Counted from the stretch's first letter, positions 9,877-23,953 are shown. The stretch is 64,000 bases of DNA from Rallus limicola (GCA_022605955.1 JAKCOZ010000012.1:19997015-20061014); one strand, 5' to 3'. Numbers and translations are program-made. The notes: generated by a model from the letters alone, not told the origin.

Positions 9877-11519
9877 CCGCCCCCGGCTACGGCACGCGCT
9901 ATACGGAGAGGGCGGGGCCAAGAGCGAAGGCGGGCCCGGGAGGTCGCAGCGCCCCCTAAGCAGCGGGAGGACCGTTCTGGACAGCAGTGGGTGCTGCGGA
10001 GCCCCCACCCCGTACGCGGCTCGGGGCCGTACCCGGCTGCCTGCACTACATGTACCGCGAGGAAATCAAAATAAAACCGGGAAGGTAAAAATGACACAGG
10101 CGGCCCGCGCCTACGTAGTTTCTCGGCAGCGCCGGGGTGGCGGCGCCGGGTAGCTGCCCCTAACGGCTGCTCCTGCCGCAGCCATGCCGGGAGAGGGCGC
10201 TGCGCCCCCGCCGTGCCGCTTACACTCCCCTGCGCTCCGCCTGCGCACCCCCGCTGTGCCTGCGCACCCCTGCCGCTTCTCCTGAGGCGGAGTGCTGCAG
10301 GGTCCTATACCAGCGGCGGGGCCCCGGCAGAGATCTCCGGAGAAGAGGCGGTGCCCCCTTGCCGGCTCCTCTCGCTGTGAGGGGTGCAGCGAAACACCCA
10401 TCTCCGGGCGCTGGCTGCAGCGTGTCTGTTTCAGAAGGCAGAGAGCCTGCAGGCCTGGGGAAACATCCCGCTCCGAGAAGTTCTCGATTAGTTCTCAGTC
10501 CATTCGTGAATGTCCGCGCTAGGCTACAGCGGAGAATAAACCGAAGGGCACCGCCGACCGGCCCGCTGCGAGGGGCTGCGGCTCGCCCTGGGGGTGCCGG
10601 GCCCTCGTCGGCAGCAGCCGGCTGCGCTGTGTGCGGACTCGTCCCTCGGACAGGCCTCCCTCCCGTCACGCGTTCACACAGCCCAAACAGACGCGTGTGC
10701 GGGCGGGGGACGTCCTGGCCCTGTCAGAACTGCTGTACCGAAACAAAGGGAAAACCGGGTAGTTACCTCGGGAAAAGATAATGCACCGAGCTTACAGTTG
10801 AGCCACTGAAACAGGCCTAACGCGGGATTCGGTGGTTCAGCTTACCGGCGCTAAGTTTAGATGCTAAAAAGACACTTAACTGAGGAGGCTCTTTATGCTA
10901 ATCACCTCTGCTAGCTAATGGAGAAAGGTGCTTAAAACCCTCTGGAATTAATCCAAGGCTATTAGAAAGATCACAGTTCTTCAGTGCCCAAGAATAATTT
11001 GTCCCTGGCATTGCATTTAATAATTAATTTTAGAGGGGGCGGGGAGAGGGGTGGGGGGAGAGAGGAAAAGAAAGCTCACTGCAAATGGCATAATGTCACT
11101 TCCACCCTCAGTACAATGCTGAAGAAAAAATAGCAGTCTGGCCGTCAGCAGATCAGTGACACAAACTCCTCTAGGAAGCAGCATGACTGAGAGGGCAAGG
11201 ATCGTATCAAAGACGCTGGTCTCGGAAGCTCGGTTCAAAGCCAGCAGGGATATCACTGGGATAGCAGATTTAGGGAAGGCACTAGAAGGGCAAGTTTGTA
11301 TTTTATTTTCATTTAATGTCCCCCTTGGTTTAATATACTAAAAGATAAAGGCAAAATGAGTTGTTGTGTCCCTAACAGTTGCTGGGATTGTGATTGAAAG
11401 TTTTCCTGATTTATGTAAGACCAGGTGTGTACTTAGATTTCTGGTTACCATGGTGGGAAAAAAACATGAACACTAGATGGAAATTTCTAGACATTAAGAC
11501 TGATTAGAGACAAATTGAG

Positions 11520-11720
11520 GTGGAAAGGTTAATGCACCTGCAAAGATCTGGTGCGCAAAGGGAGCCTTTCCTGGATGAATCACACTGCAAGTGCAATGTC
11601 CTGACCTGTGTTGCGTGATTACAAATAATGGCAGTTTCATTTGATGGAATGGTGTTTTGAGGAAGAGTTAATTTGTGTTGCTTAGCAAATACAAAGAGCT
11701 AGCAATAAAAAAAGTTGTTT
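11520..11720. promoter_or_regulatory. Candidate conserved non-coding block
   Basis: Non-repetitive and of balanced composition, with CpG retained in otherwise CpG-poor DNA (GTGCGC, TTGCGTGATTAC). It contains a palindromic TTGCTTAGCAA that resembles a MAF/CEBP-type site. The call rests on appearance only. Confidence 0.25.
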
Positions 11721-13515
11721 GAAGCACAAACTCTGCTTGTGTAAGCATTTCTCCAGTCTAATATGCAGATACACAATGTACAAGAAGACATTAGGAATAC
11801 TTTAGATGCATTGTGGCTTCTGGACTTAACATACCAGCAAAAAACCACAGCAAAAGCCAAACCACGTATAATTATGGACTCTTCTAATGGACACTTTCTT
11901 CTATGAGCAGAAATAAATTACATTTTAGGAAATCCAGTAATATGTACCATATTAACATACAGAATGCAGATTAGTTGCCCTGAACATGAAGGTAAACTTC
12001 ATATTTAAATTGATCCTTTCTTTAACTGGACCAAACAAATTCTGAAGCTGACTTAATCAAACAAACTGAAACACTCCATTTCCATCTTCAGAAATAGCTT
12101 TGCCAGAGCAGGGTATGTGAGCATGAACTTGTATTTTCTTTCCCATTTTTCAGTGTATAATAATGAAGTCAAAAGCAAAGCAAGGCTATGGCATATTGTG
12201 CATTGCTCCTTGCTCAGTGCACGCATGAGACTGTGCCATCCTTTCTCTCATGGGATACTGACTGGAGATCCACTGTGCTCTTGAAAATCTCTCTTCATAT
12301 TTCCCATAGTGTTGGTTTGGGGTTTTTTTTTTGTCTTTTCAATTCTGTCTTGTTTTCTTCAATTTCCCAGTAGGAAATATTTTTGATAGAAGGATTTTTT
12401 TGATAGATGGATATAGCAGCTCCCACAGTTCAGGCAGATAGTGCTAACAGTAGGGAATAAACCCAAGGCTATATATATGGATAAAGAGGTCCCAGGCCTG
12501 AGGACGGGGCATTCTCCGTATGCTATGATGTCAGTAATTTGCTGTTCCATTGTCTTAGGAACTGCCTGGATGAATAGGGCTTCATCCCATGAGCTAAATA
12601 AACAACAAGGGTGGGCAGGAAGTGTCCTGATTCTGCAGGAGAAAGTGACAGGAGTCAACACATCGCCCTACTCAGAGAGGATCATTCCAGATATTCTGAA
12701 ACCAGACGTGTCTGAACTAGTTTGATGTAAATTTTCTGACAGTTTAGGTCAATGCACGATAAAAGCAGCTCCCCAAATCTATCATGCAGCCTGTAACTCC
12801 CACAATACAAGGCTTATGGATTTAGACTATGCTAGCTTTGAACCCAGGGTCAAACTCACAGTGATAGGGCCCCTGAACAGCACCAAACCAATAGGCATGA
12901 CGGCATTTCAAAGTGGGTATGTAAAATACTAAGCAGATTTTCATCAAACTCCAGTAAGCACAGTTTGAATGCAACAAGGTCAAGCTGCTTTTCAAACATT
13001 CCCAAGTACCTACTATCAGTGGTAAAGCTTCCAAGAGAGGATGGAGGAAAGGAATTTGTGTCAAGAGCCACATTTTATCACTGACAAGAAGATCCATGAT
13101 CATGCCTGTCACAAAGTATTCTTTTTTGCAAACTTTGGGCAGATTTGAAACAAATTTTAGCCTATAGCAAATGGGAGTGAAATGTTCATCTAAATATGTT
13201 CTTTGGGCAAAGAAAGATGAAGCTAATAGTACTTATGTGAATTAACACAAAGAGCTATACTTCCAGCTGTGTTGTCAGATTTTTGGCAAATTCTGCCAAA
13301 AGCAGTCCTGCTGCCCAGGCTTTCTGTTATTTTACAAGGCAGCAAAGGGACTGTTCAAAGACAACGTGATATCTGAGATATTATTTTAGCTCAAGAGTGA
13401 TGAAGGGAAGGAAATTCAGTACAAAACAATTGGCCAGTTAGTAGCTCTACTTTGAGGAAAGGATTATGTCTGCAGGCATGATCACCAAACATGGTGGAGG
13501 AGGTATGAAAACCAA

Positions 13516-13536
13516 CACCAGACTCAGAGTCTGGTG
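13516..13536. repeat. 21-base near-perfect inverted repeat
   Basis: Arms CACCAGACTC and GAGTCTGGTG pair fully around a single A. There is no T run after it, and nothing recognisable nearby. Confidence 0.85.
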
Positions 13537-14436
13537 AGTGACAGAAGAACCCAAGCCATCCCATTCAAGCATTTCCCTTTTTAACAAGTTCATCATTTAG
13601 TCCAACACTGGCACAGTCTGTGAGGCAGAGTACACTTTCAGGGGCATGTAGACTCACCTGGAGATTTGCTGAGTTCCCACTTATGGTGTCATGGACCTTT
13701 GCATGTCTCAGATTTCTGGAAATGTGTAGACAAAGAGTAGTCAGTCACATGTCATAAATATGCAAAGACAGACTGTGGAAACTGCCCAGGCTCTGAATCA
13801 ACAATTAGACTCTGTTGGAACACAACAGAAATAATAGTTAAGAAATGTCAACTGAGAACCCCCTCTGACTTCTGGCGATTGCTGTCAAACTGCAGGCAGT
13901 GGCACTGCTGAGCCTTTGTATGGCTGCAAAGATTACTGCTTGTGCACTTAGTGCAGCATTTTGTGGCTGCAGATTAGTGAGAAGTGTTTGATTGTTTCAG
14001 GAGAGACTCAAAATGTTACTGGAGGAAACACTGGCATAGACTTTTTAAATCTAAACATGAAAACCTAGGCTGTTGTGAATGAGGGTTTGCTTATTTGTCA
14101 GGCAAGCAACTTAGTGGTAATCATGACACAGACAATATGTATACACCCACCTGTACAGCTTGCAACATATCAAGAACTACTGCCTACAGTGCAAATTCCT
14201 GCGATGCAAGAGGGACTCAGCAGAAGGTATGCAAAGCAGACAGGCTTTCGTGGGGTTTTCAAATGGATTTTCCAGCCTCTAGACTGACAGCATCTACTGC
14301 TTCATAGCAAGGGAGAGGCAACCTGGATTCTGAGTTTTAGAGTAAGTCATTACAACTTACAGTCAGCATCACAACTCTCCAGTTGGCAGAGTAGATCATT
14401 ACTTACAATGAAAAATATATTTGCAGTGTATAGTGT

Positions 14437-14456
14437 ACACACAGACACACACACAC
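14437..14456 (+). repeat. CA-rich microsatellite
   Basis: Short imperfect ACAC tract with one AGAC interruption, followed by TA-rich sequence. Confidence 0.7.
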
Positions 14457-14819
14457 TCTATGCTTATATATACTATAGTTATATACAGCAAGAATATTTC
14501 ATCTCAAATCTGCAAGCACTACAAGGAGATGTTTAACTTTAGGTATGCAACTACTCTCAATTACTAAATCTCCTATCCATAGTAAAGCAGTATTAATGTT
14601 TTCATTGTAAAATTCTTTCTCCAACCATTGTCATCTTCCTAAACTGTCATGTCACATATGTGAACTTTCCAGAGTTGTTCAAAAAAGTCCAAAATATTTT
14701 GAAGAACTAAACCAGCTGGAGTTCTTCTATTCTTGGTAAAAAAAACTACTTCATTTTGTGTCTCATAGTCAGTTGCTCTAACATTCCATATGTGCAGCAT
14801 GTGTAATAAATACTGGCTA

Positions 14820-15560
14820 AAGAGCAATTAGCAAATATCAGAAGTTGTTTTCGTAATTGCTCACAATGAACCAGGCATGTAACCATTGTCACAAAGTAAT
14901 TAGCAGCGTCTTAATTTCTTTAAAATTTGTAGCTATTTAAACTACACTAAAATTAAAAAAGTTGAAACTGTTCTAATTAACTCAGGAGGAGTTAAACAGT
15001 TGGTGACTTCACCAGACAGACTAATTATCTCCACACACTAGCCTACCTTTATTTAAAATAAATACAATGTTTCAGAAAATGAATTTTATCCTAAGCAGGT
15101 GAAACTCCAAAGAAAGTTGGTAAGCAAGTTGGTATGATACAAGTTCCAATTAATATCTATCTCAGTAAGAATTTTTCTGAAAATACAGTGACTAACAAAT
15201 AGAAAGATAAGTTAATTGTTGTATTATGTGGATGATATAATTCCAGTAACTCATGGCCATAGGTAGCAAACCTCACATGTAGAAATTCATTAGTCTCTTG
15301 ACAGATCAAGCTTGTTTATCCAATTAACAACCAAAAGCCAAATGGAATAGTGAAATGCCAAACTGGTGTATGTGTATGATACTTGTTTTTTAAAAAACTT
15401 GGTGAATCCTCACAGTGTTAAATCCAGAAAACTGGATTGATTTGCAAGTAAATTAACAAGCCATGAAAAAAAATAATCTTTGAACTTCATATTTATGCTT
15501 AGGTCTCTAATGCATTATTAGAGGTTTCCAACTTGTATCCTAAAACTTTTTAAATCTGTA
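14820..15560. promoter_or_regulatory. Candidate conserved non-coding block, homeodomain-motif rich
   Basis: Dense TAATTA, AATTAG and TTAATT cores, a forkhead/homeodomain-like TTGTTTATCCAATTAACAA and SOX-like CATTGT/ACAAAG pairs. No repeats are recognised. It resembles developmental enhancers in gene deserts, but AT-rich sequence yields such motifs by chance. Confidence 0.25.
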
Positions 15561-18500
15561 AGTAAAATCTGTTGCCTGTTCCAGTCTGCATTTTGGCTCA
15601 GTGAACAAGTAACAAAGGCTGAGACAGAAACAACTGCCACTGCTTTTAATGGGAAGGGTTTTTTAATGGGAATTTTTTTTAATGGTGAGTTTAGTGCCTC
15701 TGGTGGATTTCAGATGGAGACACTGAGGGCTCCCATTGACTTCAGCAGGTTTCAGGTCAAGCATGAAAGTCAGAAATAAATCATTAAACTTTCTGTGCTC
15801 GCAACTACTGTCTACAATTAGGAAAGCGTTAATCACAACACATCACTGTGATCAAGTGTCAATTCCAAACACTGATTGTCTGTTGAAATAAAAATAATAT
15901 ACATCTGTTGATTTTCTCTAGCTTCTTGTCCTATTAAAGCAGCTGAAAAATGCGTAATTGCAGTGAACAGAAGTTCTGAAACAAAATGAAAATCCAAAGC
16001 AGAAACAGGAGGAGGTACCTTGAAATGTGGAAAATATGTGAAAGCTGGGTATGTGTGCAGGTAACAGTCATGGATTTAGGGTAGAAGGGACTCATCAGAA
16101 GTACAGCAAGAGCCAGAATTCATCTCTTTAAAAAATAAATATACACAGCCTCTAATATCATGTCCCAGATAAAATGCAGAGACAAAACTGAAAGGAAGAT
16201 GATGCCCACTCCATTCACCTCTCTTCTGTAGCATATTCTGTGACACTGATACCAAACTCTTTTTAAAGGTGCTGGCAGCTAAAGTCACAGAGCGGTGCCT
16301 AAGAAGGTTTCAAAACACATAAAAGTAGGTTAGGCATGTAAATACTTTTGCAAATTCTGCCCTGGGAAAGGACGATAATTAGTATCACAAATTAAGTTCT
16401 TACATATGCAAATGGGATTGTTTGCTGTCACAAGTAATTACATATGTAGCTCTGTGCTGAGTTGATTATGAGTGAGGAATAAATATAAACATTTAAAACA
16501 GTGGTGTTTAAAACTCCCTGCTTGTAATTGTGATAATCTGATCCTCCTAAAACTGGCAAATATATACATGAGGGACTGTGTGTACGTGTGTAGGAGAACA
16601 GCAAGTGGGAGAAAGAAATCCAAATTTTTCCATCTGTACAAAATGTCAACATACTGTCTATAAAAAGCCATCAACAAAATCCTTACAAGCACAATTCAGT
16701 CTGGTCAAGTTCTAATCTGTATCTGCACTGCCAGTCAGAGTTAAAGCTCCAATATAATGTGTCCTTACGTTGAACAATTGGAAGGAAATTATGTAGCACT
16801 TCCAAAAATGCTATAAGGCTTGGTTAATATTAGATAGCATACCTACAATCCAGAGTTTAAAGAGAAGGTTAATAAAAGAGGAGACGCCTGGTCCTGAAAA
16901 GTAACATGTCAAGGAGATGTGGTTGCACTGACAGAATGTGTTTCTGAGAAATTTAAGTGACATCTAGGAAAATAGATTATTGGCCAGGTCCTTAAATGCA
17001 GCAGTTTGTTATTTTTTATCTTTCCCTTCTCTACTTTGATTTTTTAATCTCATAATGCAAATTTAATGCTCTGCTTCTCTAAAACTGAAAAAGCCTGCCT
17101 TGTGTTAGGAGTGATCACAAAGTAAATCTCAAAAAATACAAGGAACTGTTTTTCTTCAAGAGCAATGAATTCAAATAACATATGGCATCCCACAATCCAG
17201 GCCTCGAAATTTCAAAATGTGAGAAGGGGCTTTCCCTAGACTACAAGGGACATTTTGGCATTGAGTTCCAAGATAAAGGGAAAAGTCTTCCCTAACCAGA
17301 GCTAGCAGTGCCTTTTTGTAAGGGGTGGGCAGTATCAGGTGGTGAGAAACACTCCAGAATCTTTGACAAGTCATTTGCTGCAAAGTGCTGTCCAAGAAAC
17401 CCCAGCCCAACAAGTAAGGGGAAGATACAGGACAGGGAAATTATAGTTAGAAGGTAGATTAAGATACATAGCACCTTCAGTAGGGCCAGAGGCATCCAAA
17501 TATAACAAGGGCTATAATGAGATGATGCAATTGCAGACTCTGAGCATGAGTAGGTTCCCGTTAGTACCTAAAATGGACCATAATCCTCTGTATTCTACTT
17601 CAGAAATTGCTGGGAGATGAAACAGTCATTTGGCCTCTTTAAGAGTGCTGTTAGAAGCCAGAAAGAGCAGGATAATCCAGCAGCTTGGCTAGTGTGATAC
17701 ACACTTATATATACATCATTTTCACAGGGAAACCTTATCATTGCCTTCATGTGTTAAAATATTGATCATAGAGAAGAAAAGTAATATTGCAAAGATAAGA
17801 GTACAAGAGCTGTATAGCTGCACTGATACCAGAATGGAAATACAGACACTTTTTTGTAATTTAGCTGGAAAAAAGAAAGCCATTACTAGGGAAAATCTGT
17901 ACATTCCTTAGGTAGAAAAATATACAGCATAAATAGTTTACATTTTCGGCAGGGAGCATCCTCTGGTGCATCAAGCTGTCATGCAACTTACCAGCATGAC
18001 ACATCTTGGTGATTAAATGCTGGTACCCTGGCAAAACCCAGAAAACAAAACAAATTAATTTTTCAGTGGAGAAAGCCACTGTTCTCTTATCTTGTACTGT
18101 GGCTCTCATAGCTGAAAAGACACAGCAGCAGGATGGTAGAAATTCAAATCGATCAGCAGGTGAACTGTAGTTTGAACAAACCACTTCACAGGGTGATCTA
18201 TCTGCCTTCAGCCTCACTCTTCTGTCTGGGCAAAATACACTGTTACTTAAAATTTTGACTAGTTGACTATGCAACATGCTAGACCTTGAAAAGAAATGAT
18301 AATGGAAGTCTACATATTTTATTTTGACCCCCAAAACAAGTAGAGTTACTTGGGTATGGGAAGCCAGTGAAGTCACAAACTGTCAAGAGAGTAGCAAGGA
18401 CAACCTGTGTGTGGAAGGGAAGCTGAGCTGGGTGGTCACCGCAACAAGAAGACTGGTGGGAGTAGTGACCTCACCAAGGAACCAGAGTGTTGATCAGCAA

Positions 18501-21500
18501 GTCAGGATCAGGGCTGGGGACAGTGATCAGGGTCATGCGCAGTCCAATTATCATCTCTCAGTAAGTCTTCAGTGATGAGGCAGCTCCAAGCTAGGAAGCC
18601 CAGATGATGGGTCTGGGTCCAGGTCTGAGTTTGGAGGTCAGAGCTTGGTGCAGACACAGTGGCAGCACGCTGCAAAGTGACATGCGGAAAGCAATACAAA
18701 ACTCTCAGCTTAAAAGCATCTCCCAAGGGAAAGGAGGGGCATGTCCTCACGTCTAGTTTTCTTCACAGAAGATCTTGTCAGCGAAGGAATTGATCTTGGG
18801 CTCAAGTCCACTAAGCCCTTTAACTCAGCCAACTAAACTCCAGAATGGTGTGTTCTCAAGGCCCTAGCACAAACTCAGGCTTTGCACTTTGACCAATGCA
18901 AAACCACTTGTAGAATATGAAAGTGTCTTGTATGTGACTCATCAGCCAGTCTGAAGAGCAGAATTATCTGTATTTCTCAAGAAGTTCACACTTTGTTATG
19001 CCTCACTTGTTCTCTATTACTGGTCCCACCAGTATGTTGCCACCTGAAAAGTCAGCTCAGGCTTGCTTCAGATGGTACAGCAAAGTTGGAGGGCTTTTTG
19101 GTGACTTTGCAATGTTTACCCACCTTTGTTTTCTTTACGCTGTTTGCAGTTCTGAAGGGGTGACATTCAGCAGCTGACCATGAAAAATATTCTCCTTAGG
19201 TCAAAGAAAGCTGCTGGGAGTTCAGTGCAGGAGCCACAGTCACATGGGAGCTGATGAAATGCACTTGCTGACACTTGACAGGATAGCGATTATCCCATAG
19301 TTTAATATTATGTTAATCACCTTAGAGTCATTATTTACTCCCAGACACACACTGCACTCTTATATTGACATTAAAAAAACCCCCAAACCTCACCAGAGGA
19401 CGTTTTGACAGGGCAACAAGCACTCAAAACCTGAAATATCCTGTCAGTGAAAACAGTCTATTCATCTGTCTTAGAACACAAACAGAAAGGTGGTGCATTT
19501 TTGTGCTACTCCATGCTAGTTACCCCAAATGATTTGGGATATAATTGCATAGTCTTTTATTTACTAAGTATCACAATAATGTGAATGTAAAGGTTTAACT
19601 TAAGTCTTGTCATTCTATGAACACACTGGCAGCATCAGCAAAAACTTCCCCCACACCAGCATCTTGCTGGGCTGCAAAGATTCCCATGGAAAATCTGTCT
19701 TTGTCGTTAGGTGACACACCTAAGTGTGACTTTTGTCACTGCCAAGTGTAGCTGTGGCTTTTAGTGTTTTTTAGCTGGATCATCTGTGACTTGAGGTCAC
19801 AGCTACTTTTGTGTACTCTACCAAACTGCCCAGAGGCTTTTAATTTTGTCTGAACCTGTCTGAACTACAGGTGGGATCTGAGTACTGTGGGAGGTTGCGA
19901 TGGACAGTGAGTGTTTGATTTTGGCATTCTCAGTCTGCCAATATCCCCTCAAAGTGTGCCTGAGTTGAATAGACCCACTTAGCTCATGGGGAGACTTCCT
20001 CCCATGGAAGCAACTGAACCTGTTTGGTGAAGATGGTCCCACTGGCACAATATGTTAAAAAAAGAATGAGAAAAATCACAGTAAGGACTTTTGCCTGTAG
20101 CCTAAGAGACTCTTAGTGCTCCCATGAAGAAAATTCCCAAGTACCAGAACAGAAAGTCTTTGAGTTGTCAAAAAGTAAATCAGGAAGGAAAGACACTGCA
20201 AACACATCTGCAAACTCACTAACAGCAGAGAGATTTTTTTAAATTCGTGTTCACTTCAGAGTTGGCTATAGAAAAGAAGTTAATTGCTGTAGTTTATGTT
20301 CTAATACAACCTGACTTATGAGTTTCAAAGTCTTTTGGGGATACTCACACAGTGTAGATCTATACAGATTCATCTTGGAGGTCAGATTGATCCTGGGTCC
20401 TGTCATGCATCTGAACTGCATTTGTTTGGAGTTTGCTGTAGCCCAGCGAAGCACTAACAGCCAGCCCAGTTCCTGCTGCCACTTCGTAAGGGATATACAA
20501 AATCACTGAAGTTAATGGGAGTTTGTGAGAAGGTCATGAAAAAAAGTATCTGAATTATATTTGGTGAAGGTTTTGTCTTGAAACAAGGAGATTTAAATAG
20601 TTCCCTGGGAGATTTTTACACTATATAGATAGTCCATTTCTCTATCAGAGTTTTTATCTCAGTATGCAGCCCAAGTTTTAATTCCTTCCTTCCTTCTGCC
20701 TCAGAACACCCTAAATAATACCTCTTCCATCTTGCTTCTTAAACCATTTGTGGATTGTTGGCAAGTTCTTTGATTCTCAACCATTTAACCTTCCTTTTAC
20801 CAACCTATAAATCTTCCAATTGTCTCTTTTGTCTATTAAAAAATCACTCAGTAGTTATTTCTGCTGTGCACTGAATGACATTCAATTTGTTTGTTGTAAT
20901 GAGCTACCTAGAAATGCATGTATTCTACCAGAGTTGTATGGAAATGAACAATTACCTCCTTATTATGTTGCATGAGCACAGGCACTCCAACAGTTTCCAG
21001 TCCTCCCTATTACTGTTTCTCAGATTTGTCCATTGCAGTAAGTATGTAAAACTTAAGTTGTGGGTTTTTTGAGATAGATTAACTGGCATTTTCCCAGGAT
21101 GAATCCAATTTTTGTTGCATTTCATTGAGATTTTAAGACATCCAAGAGACAAATTACTTGTTTCCCTGTTGATGTCTATCCTTTTTTTCATAACTCATCT
21201 AGAGCACATCCAAAGCACAGGCAGGAGGTTTCATTAGCATGTGAGTTACTTCTTTGTCTAGGTTATTAGCAACTGCAGTTTCCCAAGAGCTACCACTGAT
21301 CTCTACTGTACAATTAGTCACCTTATTCTAATGCAGCATTTGCCCATTAATAAAACTGGACCTTGATGTTACTCTTGACTCACATGTAGCTTTAGGAAAT
21401 AAACTGTTTGGCTTTCATTAAAAGGTATCATGACAATTGGATCAGATTCCAGCAATGGAGAGAACCACAATTTTGGTGTATATATGCACGGATATATTCA

Positions 21501-23933
21501 TGAGAATGAGGAAGATTCACTGCACAGATTATAATTTCATATTTCATAGTCAAAATTATTTCAATCAGTTTCTAGTAATATAGTAGATACTGCAGCAACT
21601 GCTGCCTGCAGCAATAGCTCTTGTAAGCTTGCAGCCTTAGACATCATTATAATACACTAAGCAACCACAGCATAAACTGCCCTGGATGATGAACTGAAAT
21701 TGTCAAGAACTTTCTGCAAATTCCCAATAACAACATTTGTCTCTGTAGCCACAGGATTCCTTCTGGTTAATATCAATGTACAAAAGAAGTCTGAAAGTCT
21801 GTTTGAGGGAGTTATTCTTAGATCAGTTTTCCTTCTGCATTCCAGCCAGAGCAAATGAGATGCCACTGAGATTTTGGAAGCAGAGCCCATAGCCACCTGC
21901 ATCTTTCTGGCTTAAGTCTAAGTGCTTTTTTTGGATTCAGACAAATAAGACATGTAGCAAAATCCCACTGTTCAGGGCTTACAAAACCTGCTAAAAACAT
22001 CTGGTTATTGCCATTTAGCTTGAGCTCAGAATCTTTTTTTTTTTGTCTTGTGTGTGTTTCCTCAAGCTTGTCCTCAGAAAAGGTCACAGAAAAGAAGAAA
22101 GTCCTCCCTTTTTGTGCCCCTTGTATAATCCTATTGATTTACCCTGTATTCAACCCAGTTAATTTCAATTTACCCTTTTATGATTTGTTTCTCTCAAAGT
22201 TAATAAACCCATGCTAACTATTTTAGTTCCAGCTATTACTTGTTTGTGCCAAACTACAGGGGAGAAAAATGAACGGTGATCTCCTGTGCTGTGCCTCTGA
22301 GTGATGCAGCACAGAAACCCCAGCCCACGGCATGGCAAACCCTCATGGCTCACACAGCGCTGGAGGCAGCTGCTGGTGGACTGTGCAGCTGCTCCTGGTA
22401 CGTGACCACACTGGGTGATACGTGTGGCTGGTTCACATCATCCAGACCCCTCAGGAACACCTGTCTTTGTTTATGGCTGATAGGGGATTCAACTCAGGTT
22501 TGAGGATCTCTCTGGGCTGTGATTTAATTCAGGATCTAGGCATCAATCTACAGCCTGATCTATGATGTATCTTTCAACTTTGTTAAGCCATTTACACAAA
22601 AATCCTACCGGCAGCTTTCTGTGGCAATAGGCGTGCTGTGGAGAGAAGCCATCACTACTGCTGACCAGAACTAGGACATTCAGACAGCACACACAGTACT
22701 GAGGTCTTGACAGCAACGTAGCTCCTTTGGCGTGGTGCCAAAGCTGAGGTAATAACACCAGCTTCACAGGCAGACTCATGAGTGCAGGAACACTGTGTTA
22801 AAGAAGTTACACTGCTCTCGATTTCATTGCGTGGTGTAGATGTGCCCTTCACGATGCATGAGCATGGGAAGTTCTCTCCTGGCTGGCCCCCTCTTCTGTT
22901 ATTGTACCTGTATTGTGTGGATGTAACAAGAGAACCTGCACATTGCATCACATACAAGCAAAAGGACATCAGGAGGGATCAGGACATGTGACAGTGTAAC
23001 CTGTAAGCCTCTGGACCAAGCATGCATTTAAGTGGTATGTTGAACAGGGATGTATTGTTAGGGAATGGCATTTGCATTCTCTTGTAACCATCCCCCAAAT
23101 GTATTTTACATTGTTCTGGGACCTCCTCAACACATGCTGAAATCTCCCTAAGTTCTGAAAGCTACGTCACTCTCCACAAGTTTTCTGGTAATAGTGCTAT
23201 AGGAAGGTCAGAATTTCATGATGGAAAACACTGCTGAAGTCCCAACACTTAGGGCAGCAGTGAATTGAGCCCAAATGCATTAGTCCACAATCATATTTTT
23301 CAGAACATTTACAGGAAACTGTACCCATGTGTAATGACATATAATGTGGTGCTCCTTTCTAACCCAAATGTTCTCTCCAAAATCCAGTTCCAGTGGATAT
23401 CTGTATCATCTAAAACTTTTTCAGCCAGCAGTTATTTCAGCTCATTTCTGGATTTGAGGCCTGTGGCTTAGAGCAAAAGAAACATTTGAGAAAAGATAAT
23501 CTCAGAAGTATGGTATTAGAAGGCAAAGTGGGGCTGAAATCTATCACGCCGTGGCCTTCATGTCACCCGTGTTTCTGCTAAGGTAAACGTTTTTCCAAGA
23601 AAAACAAATACGTAACTGTAGATCCCCTGCCAGTATTATTTTAATTAGGTTTGTAGCAAGGAGAAAGCACAATATATAATTGCTGACTGACTCAAAAATA
23701 ACTTCAACTGCAAATAATAAGAAACAGGTTAAGGCAGGGCATAGTGCCTGGAGATTTTACCAGGCAGTAGATCAAACAGCTGAACTCCTGACAGACTCTG
23801 CAGCTTTCCTTTGCCTGCTGTTTTCTGGAACAGCGAATTCAGGAGCCATTTGTGAGTCACTGGCCAGTTCATCTTTACAAACCATTAATGTCACATCTGA
23901 ACTTTTAAATGTCACAATGGAAAAAGCTAACAT

Positions 23934-23953
23934 AAAAAAAAAAAAAAAAAAAG
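23934..23953 (+). repeat. 20-base A homopolymer
   Basis: Poly(A) run in intergenic DNA. I see no polyadenylation signal or gene-like sequence directly upstream, so it does not look like a processed pseudogene tail. Confidence 0.85.

Larger units (their letters stand above)
9400..10800. promoter_or_regulatory. CpG island with TTC14 promoter
   Basis: The base composition changes sharply from AT-rich to very GC- and CpG-rich at about 9400 and back at about 10800. It covers exons 1-2, the 5' UTR and about 900 bases upstream. GC boxes are visible (GGGCGGGG at 9910-9917, CCGCCC at 9877-9882), with no convincing TATA box in the expected place. This is the usual architecture of a housekeeping-type promoter. 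The transcription start cannot be placed from sequence. The right half (10240-10780) is far enough from the ATG that it might serve a divergent transcript. Confidence 0.8.

Noticed and set aside
9521..10153. 210-codon plus-strand Arg/Pro-rich frame across the CpG island
   Set aside because: It overlaps TTC14 exons 1-2 antisense; its composition (R, G, P, A) is what GC-rich DNA gives by chance and there is no family resemblance.
9433..10669. Other long frames in the CpG island on both strands (9433-9789, 9610-10008, 10220-10669, 10359-10781)
   Set aside because: GC-rich DNA has few stops; no conserved motifs are visible.
12441..12725. 94-codon plus-strand frame
   Set aside because: Looks orderly but has no recognised similarity, and an opposite-strand frame of similar length overlaps it.
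17861..18376. 171-codon minus-strand frame
   Set aside because: No recognisable domain, typical chance composition, no promoter or splice context.
23934..23953. Processed pseudogene tail
   Set aside because: No gene-like sequence or poly(A) signal precedes the A run on this strand.
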